This document shows, piece by piece, positions 1 through 6,862 of a stretch of 10,880 nt of DNA (its first letter is position 1; each line of letters starts with the position of its first letter). A model generated the notes under the pieces. It ran no database searches, was not told the DNA's origin, and saw nothing but the letters and a program-made list of their open reading frames with translations. A program made the translations under genes and the position numbers. The stretch comes from UBA4312 sp040266995 (GTDB taxonomy: Bacteria > Bacillota_I > Bacilli_A > Erysipelotrichales > Erysipelotrichaceae), in the NCBI GenBank assembly GCA_040266995.1, contig JAWRHV010000016.1:1-10880 (forward strand), given 5' to 3'.

Positions 1-2161
1 CCAGTTATCCGGGGGCCAAATGCAGCGTGTGGCCATTGCCCGCGCGTTGATCAACAATCCGGACATCGTTCTGGCCGATGAACCGACAGGTGCTCTGGAT
101 TCGGAAACAAGTATCCAGATCATGGATCTGTTGAAAGAAATATCCGAAGAGAAGCTGGTCATTATGGTTACACACAATCCGGAACTGGCGGATCAATATG
201 CTACACGCATTATACGGTTACTTGATGGTGAAGTGTTGAGCGATTCAAATCCGGCTACAGAAAAAGATAAGGAAGATCATGAGGGGCAGCTCAAACGACC
301 TTCCATGTCTTTAGGGACGGCATTGTCTTTGAGCATGAACAATTTGATGACCAAAAAGGCAAGGACCTTTTTGACATCGTTTGCCGGCAGCATCGGTATT
401 ATCGGTATCGCTTTGATTTTATCCTTGTCTAATGGGATGCAGACATATATTGATACCGTTGAAAACGATACGATGGCCAGTTATCCGATTGAAATCCAGG
501 CAAATGCTCTGGACATGACAGTTATGATGACAACTATGATGGACATGCAGGAAGAGCATGAAGATCATGACGATGATAAAATTTATACTTATCCTATGGT
601 AGCGGATATTCTGGATTCGGTTTCTTCTTCCAAGAAGAATAATCTTACAAGCTTTAAGAACTACGTGGAAAGCAAGAAAGGAAAAGAGTTCCGGGATTAC
701 ACAAAAGCAATCGAATACAGCTATGATTTGAAGCTGCAGGTGTTCAATGAGGACACAGACTCCGGACTGGTTCAAGTGAGCCCGAATGGTCTGCTGGATC
801 GGCTTGGTCTCAGCGATATGTTGAACGCAACCGGTCAGTTTAGCATGACAAGTATGAATGATGGACAAGACGTATGGTGTATGCTGCCGGAATCGGAAAA
901 GCTTCGGGATGAAGAGTTTGACTTAGTGGCCGGGCATTGGCCGAAAGATGAATCCGAGGTTGTTTTGGCGGTGGATGAAAATAATGAAATCAGTGATTAT
1001 GCTCTATTGTCTCTTGGACTGCTGGATCAGGACTCCCTGGTAAAAAGCTATCAGAAATTTGTATCCGGAAATACAGATGAACTGGAAGAGATCCCTACCA
1101 AGACGTATACCATGGATGAATTGATGGATGTGAAGTTCCGCCTGGTGCTGAACAGCGATATGTATGAAAACGTCAACGGTGTATGGATCAACCGCAGCGA
1201 TGATAAAGAAGCTATGAAAACGATTGTTTCCAACAGCAAGGAAGTGAAAGTGGTCGGAATCATTCGTCCGGGCGAATCGACGGCACAAAGAAGATTTTTT
1301 GGGGCTGTTTACTATACGAAAGATATGCAGGATTATGTGATTGATCATGTTGAAAACAGTGAGATCGTTAAACAACAAAGAGAAAATCCGGACATCAATG
1401 TTTTTACGGGAAAAGAGTTTACGGAAGGGGAAAGTTTTGATGTATCCAGTCTATCTGTCGAAGAACAGATGCAGCTGGCTTCCATGTCGCAGGAAGAATT
1501 AATGGCTTATATGACTACATATAATGAGAACATCAACGCAACCTATGATTCTGTTATGACAAAGCTTGGTGTTGTGGATTATGATAAGCCGACAGCGGTC
1601 ATGATGTATGTATCCAGTTTTGAGGATAAGGAAAAATTGACCGATCTGATTTCTGATTACAATACAATGAAAAAGGATGAAGGGAAGGAAAGCGATGTTC
1701 TGACCTATAACGATTTGATCGGAACAATGTTGAAATCCGTCACCAATGTGATCAATCTGATCAGCTATGTATTGATTGGCTTCGTCAGTGTGTCTCTGGT
1801 TGTGTCCAGCATCATGATCGGCATTATTACATATATTTCGGTCTTGGAAAGGATAAAGGAAATCGGTATTCTGCGTGCCATCGGCGCCAGCAAGAAAGAT
1901 ATATCGCGTGTATTCAATGCCGAAACATTCATCATTGGTCTGACTGCCGGGCTTATGGGTATCCTGATCACCGTCTTGTTGATCTTACCTGTCAATGCCA
2001 TCGTGCATCATTTGGCCGGGGTTTCGCGTTTGGCCAAACTGCCTTGGCAAGGGGCAATTATCTTGATTTTGTTAAGTCTGGTATTGACGATCATCGCCGG
2101 TTTGATCCCTGCAAGAATCGCAGCCCGGAAAGATCCGGTCGAAGCATTACGAAGCGAATAG
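1..2161 (+). CDS. ABC transporter, fused ATPase-permease (MacB/FtsX type), 5' partial
   Basis: This is the C-terminal part of an ABC exporter whose ATPase and permease lie on one chain. The frame is open to the left edge (first full codon at 2) and the first residues read QLSGGQ, the ABC signature. The Met codon at 20 is therefore internal, and roughly 135-140 residues with Walker A lie outside the window. Counting from that Met, Walker B is IVLADEP (Asp20, Glu21) and the switch His is His52. A membrane segment follows at about 117-138, then an extracytoplasmic domain to about 575, then three membrane segments at about 580-606, 637-660 and 678-697. The last segments carry the FtsX-like ILRAIGASKKDI and GLIPARIAARKDPVEAL motifs. 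Four membrane segments with one large outer domain is the MacB architecture, known for moving peptides, lipoproteins or antibiotics by mechanotransmission. The substrate cannot be told from sequence. A Met-rich then His/Asp-rich stretch (about 165-187) lies just outside the first membrane segment. Confidence 0.93.
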   Translation, partial: QLSGGQMQRVAIARALINNPDIVLADEPTGALDSETSIQIMDLLKEISEEKLVIMVTHNPELADQYATRIIRLLDGEVLSDSNPATEKDKEDHEGQLKRPSMSLGTALSLSMNNLMTKKARTFLTSFAGSIGIIGIALILSLSNGMQTYIDTVENDTMASYPIEIQANALDMTVMMTTMMDMQEEHEDHDDDKIYTYPMVADILDSVSSSKKNNLTSFKNYVESKKGKEFRDYTKAIEYSYDLKLQVFNEDTDSGLVQVSPNGLLDRLGLSDMLNATGQFSMTSMNDGQDVWCMLPESEKLRDEEFDLVAGHWPKDESEVVLAVDENNEISDYALLSLGLLDQDSLVKSYQKFVSGNTDELEEIPTKTYTMDELMDVKFRLVLNSDMYENVNGVWINRSDDKEAMKTIVSNSKEVKVVGIIRPGESTAQRRFFGAVYYTKDMQDYVIDHVENSEIVKQQRENPDINVFTGKEFTEGESFDVSSLSVEEQMQLASMSQEELMAYMTTYNENINATYDSVMTKLGVVDYDKPTAVMMYVSSFEDKEKLTDLISDYNTMKKDEGKESDVLTYNDLIGTMLKSVTNVINLISYVLIGFVSVSLVVSSIMIGIITYISVLERIKEIGILRAIGASKKDISRVFNAETFIIGLTAGLMGILITVLLILPVNAIVHHLAGVSRLAKLPWQGAIILILLSLVLTIIAGLIPARIAARKDPVEALRSE

Positions 2162-2191
2162 AGTTTGTGGAAACACAAGCTCTGTTTTTTT
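2160..2191 (+). terminator. Rho-independent terminator after the ABC transporter gene
   Basis: A 10-bp stem (2160-2169 with 2174-2183, one G-T wobble) closes a GAAA tetraloop and is followed by seven T at 2185-2191. The stem begins inside the stop codon, so the gene ends directly in its terminator. This separates the transporter from the glycogen operon. Confidence 0.93.
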
Positions 2192-2205
2192 GTAAACCGG
2201 TTACA
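2191..2205. promoter_or_regulatory. Candidate operator: 15-bp dyad upstream of glgC
   Basis: TGTAAACCGGTTACA has 5-bp perfect outer arms (TGTAA/TTACA) and a nested perfect 8-bp palindrome AACCGGTT at 2195-2202. It lies about 40 bp upstream of the glgC -10 element. The CCGG-centred, TGTAA/TTACA-armed form resembles operators of LacI-family regulators. Its right half fits the cre consensus, but the left arm is one base out of register, so it is not a proper cre. Which protein binds, if any, is unknown. Confidence 0.45.
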
Positions 2206-2241
2206 TTGAGTTGTAGTTGGCATAGTAAATTTAAAAAACTG

Positions 2242-2250
2242 TGATATACT
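2242..2250 (+). promoter_or_regulatory. Extended -10 promoter of the glgC operon
   Basis: TGATATACT is an extended -10 element: TG at 2242-2243 and TATACT at 2245-2250. No good -35 hexamer sits 17 bp upstream (2222-2227 is poor), which is common for extended -10 promoters. The expected start is near 2257, giving a leader of only about 26 nt. A second -10-like TATAAG lies at 2254-2259. Confidence 0.6.
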
Positions 2251-2262
2251 TACTATAAGTAA
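2250..2262. repeat. 13-bp dyad across the predicted glgC transcription start
   Basis: TTACTATAAGTAA has perfect 5-bp arms (2250-2254 and 2258-2262) around ATA. It overlaps the end of the -10 element and the likely +1. It could be an operator, but an AT-rich dyad of this size can arise by chance. Confidence 0.3.
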
Positions 2263-2282
2263 TACGTTTTAGGAGGAAGAGT

Positions 2283-3422
2283 ATGAAACAAGATAATATG
2301 CTCGCTATGATTCTGGCGGGCGGTCGTGGTTCGCGTTTATTTGACCTTACACAAAAAAACGCAAAGCCTGCTGTTTACTTTGGCGGAAAGTATCGTATTA
2401 TTGATTTCCCGTTAAGTAACTGTGCAAATTCAGGTATTGATGTTGTTGGTGTTTTGACTCAGTATGAACCGGTTCAATTGAACGCCTATGCAGGTGCCGG
2501 ACAGCGCTGGGGATTGGATTCCAGAGGCAGTGGTGTATTTGTATTGCCACCAAGTGAAAAAGACGGAACAAAATTTGATGTATATCAGGGAACGGCGGAT
2601 GCGATTACTCAAAATATCGATTTTATCGATGAGTTTGATCCGGATTATGTCCTGATTCTTTCCGGAGACCATATTTACAAAATGGATTATTCTGATATGT
2701 TAAGCGTACATAAAAAGAACAATGCCGATTGTACAATTGCGGTTATGCCTGTTCCATGGGAAGAAGCAAGTCGTTTTGGTATTATGAGTACGGATGAAAA
2801 TGGTAAAATTACAGAATTCGTAGAAAAACCGGCAGAGCCGAAATCCAATCTGGCGAGTATGGGTATCTATATTTTCAATTGGAAACAATTAAGAGCTGCG
2901 TTGATCAAAGATATAGATGTAGAAGGAAGCAGCCATGACTTTGGTAAGGATATTATTCCGGATTTCTTAAATAGCAAGAAGCGTCTATATGCTTATACCT
3001 TTGAAGGGTATTGGAAGGATGTTGGAACGATCAGTTCATTATGGGAAGCCAATATGGATCTGATTGATAGAAGCAATGAATTAAATCTGGATGATCCAAA
3101 CTGGAAAATTTATACAGAAGATATTCCGGCATTGCCTCATTACACAAGCACAAACGGTTTAATTGAACATTCATATGTCAACCAGGGTGCTATTGTTCGC
3201 GGTAAAGTAAAAGACTCTGTTTTGTTCCACAATGTACGTGTTGGTGAAAAAGCAGAAATTCAGCAGTCTGTATTAATGCCGGGTACAAGAATCGGAAATG
3301 GTGCCAAGGTCTATCGTGCCATTATCGCAGAAGGTGTTTCTGTTGAAGAAGGTGCCGTTGTTGGTGATTTAAATAGTAAAGACATCGCTTTGATTTCCAA
3401 AGATGTTAAGAAAGGAGAATAA
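2283..3422 (+). CDS. glgC: Glucose-1-phosphate adenylyltransferase, catalytic subunit
   Basis: GlgC makes ADP-glucose and pyrophosphate from ATP and glucose-1-phosphate, the committed step of bacterial glycogen synthesis, in the cytosol. The 379-residue length is normal for Firmicutes. The N-terminal nucleotidyltransferase domain has the glycine-rich loop LAGGRGSRL (11-19), KPAVYFGGKYRIIDFPLSN (28-46), the catalytic Asp129 in SGDH (127-130), the sugar-phosphate Lys182 in FVEKP (179-183) and GYWKDVGT (242-249). The C-terminal part from about 290 is a left-handed beta-helix with hexapeptide repeats. Lys36 aligns with the fructose-1,6-bisphosphate-binding Lys39 of the E. coli enzyme, so allosteric activation is possible. 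The start is set by AGGAGG at 2271-2276, six bases before ATG. It is first in the operon, followed after 5 nt by glgD, its likely regulatory partner. Confidence 0.97.
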   Translation: MKQDNMLAMILAGGRGSRLFDLTQKNAKPAVYFGGKYRIIDFPLSNCANSGIDVVGVLTQYEPVQLNAYAGAGQRWGLDSRGSGVFVLPPSEKDGTKFDVYQGTADAITQNIDFIDEFDPDYVLILSGDHIYKMDYSDMLSVHKKNNADCTIAVMPVPWEEASRFGIMSTDENGKITEFVEKPAEPKSNLASMGIYIFNWKQLRAALIKDIDVEGSSHDFGKDIIPDFLNSKKRLYAYTFEGYWKDVGTISSLWEANMDLIDRSNELNLDDPNWKIYTEDIPALPHYTSTNGLIEHSYVNQGAIVRGKVKDSVLFHNVRVGEKAEIQQSVLMPGTRIGNGAKVYRAIIAEGVSVEEGAVVGDLNSKDIALISKDVKKGE

Positions 3423-3427
3423 AGATT

Positions 3428-4549
3428 ATGAGTAGCGCATTAGGTATTATTCCAATCAGTGATCCGAACATCTCGGTAAAAGGATTACAAAAATTTCGCC
3501 CGGTAGCCGCTTATAATTTTTTAGGCCGTTATCGTTTAGTTGATTTCCCGATTTCTAATATGTCAAACTCAGGTATCGATTCTATCAAATTGTTCGCGAA
3601 CGGAAACATTCGTCCGGTTATCGATCATCTGAGTGAAGGGGCCCGTCAATACAATATCAACTCCAAGCACGGTAGCCTGGATCTTCTTCCTTTGATTAAC
3701 GAAGATGATAAAGCTTATATTACAGATATTGACAGTTATTATGAAGTTATGGATATTCTGGAAGCTGATAAAAACGAATATGTAGTCATTGCTCCGGTCA
3801 ATATCATATATATTGCTGATTACTCTGATTTATTAGAAAAACACATTGAGAGCGAAGCTGATATTTCTATTCTTTATCAGTCAACCGATCAGGCAAAGGA
3901 AAAATATATTAACTGTGATACATTGGTATTGAATCGTCAGAAAGGTGTTAAGAAAATTGAGCCGAACTTAGGTAAATATAAGAATCGCAACATCTCTCTG
4001 GAAACCTATATTATGAAGAAAAGCTTATTCCTGCAGTTGATTGAAGAGGCACGTAAGGAAAGTTCTATGTATTGGTTAAAGGATATCATCAGTGATCATT
4101 GTGAAAATGATACTTTGAATGTACGTGGAGCTGTTTATCGTGGAAATGTTTATTATATCTACGATCTGAAATCTTACTATGACTGCAACATGGCATTGCT
4201 GGATGAAGCGAACATACTGGCACTGAACAATCCGGAATGGCCAATTTATACACGTACAAATGATTCGGCGCCGGCAATCTATTTAAAAGATGGATCGGCT
4301 TCTAAATCATTGATTTGCAACAGTACGGAAATCGGTGGAAAAGTTGTTCGTTCTGTCATTGGAAGAAATGTAAAAATTGGCAAAGGTGCCATTGTTGAAG
4401 ATTGTATTATCAGTACAGGTGTAACCATTGCACCAAACTCTGTATTGAAGTATGCGATTGTTGACAAGCATACAAAAATTTCCAAGAAAAAGGATATCGA
4501 AGGAACGCAAGATAATCCTGTATATATTGCCAGAAGGGAGAATATTTAA
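3428..4549 (+). CDS. glgD: Glucose-1-phosphate adenylyltransferase, regulatory subunit GlgD
   Basis: GlgD is a GlgC paralogue that forms a hetero-oligomer with it and raises its activity in Firmicutes. The fold is retained: RPVAAYNFLGRYRLVDFPISN (24-44) matches GlgC 28-46 loosely, and a hexapeptide beta-helix runs from about 290. The active site is lost. The glycine-rich ATP loop is replaced by IIPISDPN (7-14), the SGDH catalytic segment reads APVN (122-125, Asn in place of Asp), and the FVEKP segment is absent. At 373 residues it is normal for GlgD. AGGAGA at 3413-3418, nine bases before ATG, sits inside the 3' end of glgC. The stop overlaps the glgA start by one base (TAATG at 4547-4551). 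The assignment rests on this pattern of loss and on the position directly after glgC. Confidence 0.95.
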   Translation: MSSALGIIPISDPNISVKGLQKFRPVAAYNFLGRYRLVDFPISNMSNSGIDSIKLFANGNIRPVIDHLSEGARQYNINSKHGSLDLLPLINEDDKAYITDIDSYYEVMDILEADKNEYVVIAPVNIIYIADYSDLLEKHIESEADISILYQSTDQAKEKYINCDTLVLNRQKGVKKIEPNLGKYKNRNISLETYIMKKSLFLQLIEEARKESSMYWLKDIISDHCENDTLNVRGAVYRGNVYYIYDLKSYYDCNMALLDEANILALNNPEWPIYTRTNDSAPAIYLKDGSASKSLICNSTEIGGKVVRSVIGRNVKIGKGAIVEDCIISTGVTIAPNSVLKYAIVDKHTKISKKKDIEGTQDNPVYIARRENI

Positions 4550-5991
4550 TGGCTTCAATTTTAATGGTATCTGGTGAAGCCCTGCCTTTCATCAAAACAG
4601 GCGGGTTAGCGGATGTTTGCGGATCTCTTCCACAGGCACTGGCTAAAAAAGGTCACGAGATAAAAGTATGTATCCCTCTCTATCGCAAGATTTGGGAAAA
4701 ATATCAAAACGAATTGTATTTTGACTGCGAATTTACAGTCAATATCAATTATCATGAAGTACCGGTGCGTATTTATTCAAAAATGGTCGGGGATGTATGT
4801 TACTTCTTTGTACAGCATCAAGGTTACTTTGAAAGAGATACTTTATACGGATATGAAGATGATGGCGAACGATTTGCGTATTTTCAAAAAGCTGTTATTG
4901 AAATGTTGAACCAGCTAAATTACTGGCCGAATATTATTCACTGCCATGACTGGCAGACAGGAATGATCCCTTGTATGATCAAGGAAACTCATGATACGGA
5001 TCCTCGTTATAATGCCATTCGCTTTGTATATACGATCCATAACCTGGCATTCATGGGTAACTTTGGTCCGGAAATGCTGGATTCGTGTTTAGGTCTGCCA
5101 TATTACTTGCTGGATAATGGAAATGTACGATTTGATGGCGGTATCTCCTTTGCAAAATCAGCAATCCTTTATGCAGACAAAGTAACGACAGTATCGCCTA
5201 CGTACTCACAGGAGATTTTAACACCACAATATGGTGAACACTTGGATGCCGTATTAAATATGCGTAAATATGATCTGTGGGGCATTGTAAATGGCATTGA
5301 TACGGATACATGGAATCCGGCCACGGACCCTGAGATTCCTTATCACTATAACAAGATCAATATCAAGACAGAAAAAGCAAAAGACAAGGCTGCTCTGCAA
5401 AGAGAGCTGGGTCTGAATGAAGATCCGAATGTAATGTTGGTTGGCGTGGTAAGCCGTTTAACATGGCAGAAAGGATTCTATCTGATGATGGAACAGCTCG
5501 ATGCTTTGTGTGCAATGCCGATCCAGTTGGTTATCCTGGGTAATGGGGAAGCACCGATCGAGAACAAATTCCGTGAACTGGAAAATGGTAATAAGGGCAA
5601 GATCTGCTTCTATTATGGATATAATGAATCCTTGGCACACCGTATTTATGCAGGTAGTGACTTGTTCCTGATGCCAAGCCTGTTTGAACCATGTGGAATC
5701 AGTCAGTTGATTTCCATGCGCTATGGTACGCTGCCTCTTGTTCGTGAAACCGGTGGTTTAAAGGATACAGTGGATGCATATAACGAATACGAAAAGAGCG
5801 GAACCGGATTTAGTTTTGAAAAATATGATTCCAACGATTTGATCAATACTTTATATTATGCAATTGAAGTATTCTACAATCGTAAAGAAGACTGGGATAT
5901 GCTGCAGACCAATGCTTTGAATACAGATGTATCCTGGGATGCCAGCGCCAATACATATACATTATTGTATAATGAACTGGTTGAACGATGA
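4549..5991 (+). CDS. glgA: Glycogen synthase (ADP-glucose type, GT5)
   Basis: GlgA transfers glucose from ADP-glucose to the non-reducing end of an alpha-1,4-glucan. It is a GT-B fold enzyme of family GT5, and 480 residues is typical. The N-terminal domain has the ADP-glucose binding KTGGLADV (16-23) and HCHDWQTG (131-138). The C-terminal domain has GIVNGIDTDTWNP (245-257), RLTWQKGF (303-310) and LFEPCGISQ (378-386), containing the conserved Glu380, then ETGGLKDTV (400-408). Start: AAGGGAG at 4534-4540 is eight bases before the ATG, which overlaps the glgD stop by one base, so translation is coupled. The 3' end overlaps the next gene by 4 nt. No glgB (branching) or glgP (phosphorylase) gene follows in the window, so these must lie elsewhere or be missing. 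Confidence 0.97.
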   Translation: MASILMVSGEALPFIKTGGLADVCGSLPQALAKKGHEIKVCIPLYRKIWEKYQNELYFDCEFTVNINYHEVPVRIYSKMVGDVCYFFVQHQGYFERDTLYGYEDDGERFAYFQKAVIEMLNQLNYWPNIIHCHDWQTGMIPCMIKETHDTDPRYNAIRFVYTIHNLAFMGNFGPEMLDSCLGLPYYLLDNGNVRFDGGISFAKSAILYADKVTTVSPTYSQEILTPQYGEHLDAVLNMRKYDLWGIVNGIDTDTWNPATDPEIPYHYNKINIKTEKAKDKAALQRELGLNEDPNVMLVGVVSRLTWQKGFYLMMEQLDALCAMPIQLVILGNGEAPIENKFRELENGNKGKICFYYGYNESLAHRIYAGSDLFLMPSLFEPCGISQLISMRYGTLPLVRETGGLKDTVDAYNEYEKSGTGFSFEKYDSNDLINTLYYAIEVFYNRKEDWDMLQTNALNTDVSWDASANTYTLLYNELVER

Positions 5992-6395
5992 ATGTTCTGA
6001 TCAGTGCATGTTTATTAGGCTGTCATTGTAAATACGATGGGGGAAATAATGATTCCCCCATCTTAAAAGAGTTAATAGAAAACCACAATGTTATAACCGT
6101 ATGCCCGGAAATGCTGGGTGGTTTATCGTGTCCTCGTATTCCGTGTGAGATACAAGGGAATCGCGTGGTTGGAAAAGATGGTATGGATTATACCTCTTTT
6201 TATAAAAAAGGAGCGATGAAGGCTTTGGAAATAGCGAAGAGCCATCAGGTAAAAGTTGCGTTTATGAAAAAAAACTCGCCAAGCTGTGGAGTTAACTTTG
6301 TTTATGATGGATCTTTTACGCATACACTGGTTCCCGGAAGTGGTATATTTACTCAATTATTAAAAGAGAATGATATTCTCATATTTGAAGTATAA
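5988..6395 (+). CDS. DUF523 family protein (TudS-like, possible Fe-S desulfidase)
   Basis: This 135-residue cytosolic protein has the hallmarks of DUF523: SACLLGCHCKYDGG (6-19), CPEMLGGLSCPRIPCEI (39-55) and KKNSPSCG (94-101). The family includes TudS, a thiouracil desulfidase with a [4Fe-4S] cluster held by three cysteines. The family-wide cysteines here are Cys8, Cys39 and Cys100, with Glu41 nearby. Cys12, Cys14, Cys48 and Cys53 are additional. It is a little shorter than many members but complete in motifs. The ATG overlaps the glgA stop as ATGA (5988-5991) with no clear Shine-Dalgarno, so it probably depends on translational coupling to glgA. Desulfidase activity is an inference from family membership. 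Nothing in the sequence ties it chemically to glycogen. Confidence 0.88.
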   Translation: MNVLISACLLGCHCKYDGGNNDSPILKELIENHNVITVCPEMLGGLSCPRIPCEIQGNRVVGKDGMDYTSFYKKGAMKALEIAKSHQVKVAFMKKNSPSCGVNFVYDGSFTHTLVPGSGIFTQLLKENDILIFEV

Positions 6396-6412
6396 CTGTA
6401 GAAATTTAGTAT

Positions 6413-6440
6413 TGTTTTATTCAATGTTTTGTCATAAAAT
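6413..6440 (+). promoter_or_regulatory. Candidate ptsH promoter
   Basis: TTGTTT (6413-6418) and TAAAAT (6435-6440) are separated by 16 bp, a plausible sigma-A promoter giving a leader of about 27 nt. No convincing terminator lies between the DUF523 gene and ptsH, so some read-through from the glg operon is also possible. Confidence 0.45.
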
Positions 6441-6473
6441 TATTGTAGTATTCATATTAGGAGGAAATAGAAC

Positions 6474-6740
6474 ATGAAACAAATTACTGTAACTGTTATC
6501 GATCCAGTTGGACTGCACGCACGTCCTGCAACTGTAGCTGTTAATGCTGCCAGCAAATTCAAGAGCGAAATTAACGTAGCTTTCAAGGGTCGCGAAGTAA
6601 ACATGAAATCAATCATGGGTGTTATGTCTTTAGGTATCCCTACTCAGTCTGAAATTACTATCAGCTGCAACGGTGAAGACGAAGACGACGCTATCGCTGC
6701 TATCGAAGAAGTATTGCGCGCTCAGAAAATTATCGGTTAA
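6474..6740 (+). CDS. ptsH: Phosphocarrier protein HPr of the PTS
   Basis: HPr carries phosphate from enzyme I to the sugar-specific EIIA proteins. The 88 residues are the standard length. GLHARPAT (13-20) contains His15, the site phosphorylated by enzyme I. MKSIMGVMSL (44-53) contains Ser46, the site used by HPr kinase/phosphorylase in Firmicutes. Ser46-phosphorylated HPr is the co-factor of CcpA in catabolite control. AGGAGG at 6459-6464 is nine bases before ATG. Usual partner ptsI does not follow: the gene is monocistronic, with tandem TAA stops (6738-6743) and its own terminator. Codon use is even and rich in preferred-looking C-ending codons (AAC, GAC, TTC), as expected for a highly expressed protein. 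Identity is secure; a Crh-type paralogue is excluded because His15 is present. Confidence 0.97.
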   Translation: MKQITVTVIDPVGLHARPATVAVNAASKFKSEINVAFKGREVNMKSIMGVMSLGIPTQSEITISCNGEDEDDAIAAIEEVLRAQKIIG

Positions 6741-6754
6741 TAAAAATCATGAAT

Positions 6755-6779
6755 AAAGGCTGGGAAACCAGCCTTTTTT
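6755..6779 (+). terminator. Rho-independent terminator after ptsH
   Basis: A 6-bp GC-rich stem GGCTGG/CCAGCC (6758-6763, 6768-6773) closes a GAAA tetraloop, is extended by three A-T pairs, and runs into six T at 6774-6779. It isolates ptsH from the mutase gene. Confidence 0.95.
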
Positions 6780-6796
6780 AATTCATTAAGTTTTCA

Positions 6797-6811
6797 TTGG
6801 AAACGTTTTCT
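6797..6811. promoter_or_regulatory. cre site (CcpA operator) at the pgcA promoter
   Basis: TTGGAAACGTTTTCT matches every fixed position of the degenerate cre consensus WTGNAANCGNWNNCW. It overlaps the -35 region of the extended -10 promoter just downstream, with its centre about 36 bp before the predicted start. Sites in that place usually repress in Bacillota. Confidence 0.7.
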
Positions 6812-6825
6812 TCTTAAAAGGATAG

Positions 6826-6834
6826 TGATATAAT
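6826..6834 (+). promoter_or_regulatory. Extended -10 promoter of the phosphohexomutase gene
   Basis: TGATATAAT is a perfect extended -10 element: TG at 6826-6827 and TATAAT at 6829-6834. The -35 position 17 bp upstream (6806-6811, TTTTCT) is weak. The predicted start near 6841 leaves a leader of only about 22 nt before the ATG. The core is nearly identical to that of the glgC promoter. Confidence 0.75.
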
Positions 6835-6847
6835 ACAAATAGATTTT

Positions 6848-6853
6848 AGGAGG
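6848..6853 (+). promoter_or_regulatory. Shine-Dalgarno that fixes the pgcA start
   Basis: AGGAGG lies nine bases before ATG 6863 but only three before the in-frame TTG at 6857. The ATG is therefore the start. Confidence 0.85.
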
Positions 6854-6862
6854 ATATTGTTT

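Noticed and set aside
20..22. ATG at 20 as the start of the ABC transporter gene.
   Set aside because: The codons before it encode QLSGGQ, the ABC signature, so the gene continues to the left.
419..868. Minus-strand open frames inside glgC, glgD, the ABC gene and the antiporter (for example 419-868, 1004-1378, 6794-7147).
   Set aside because: They lie antisense to genes with clear family motifs, have no ribosome binding site I could find, and give low-complexity His/Ile/Phe-rich products typical of shadow frames.
2191..2205. A cre site upstream of glgC.
   Set aside because: Only the right half fits; the left TGTAA arm is shifted by one base relative to the CG core. Kept as a generic operator candidate.
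6857..6862. TTG at 6857 as start of the phosphohexomutase.
   Set aside because: It is only three bases from AGGAGG; ATG 6863 is at nine bases and in frame.
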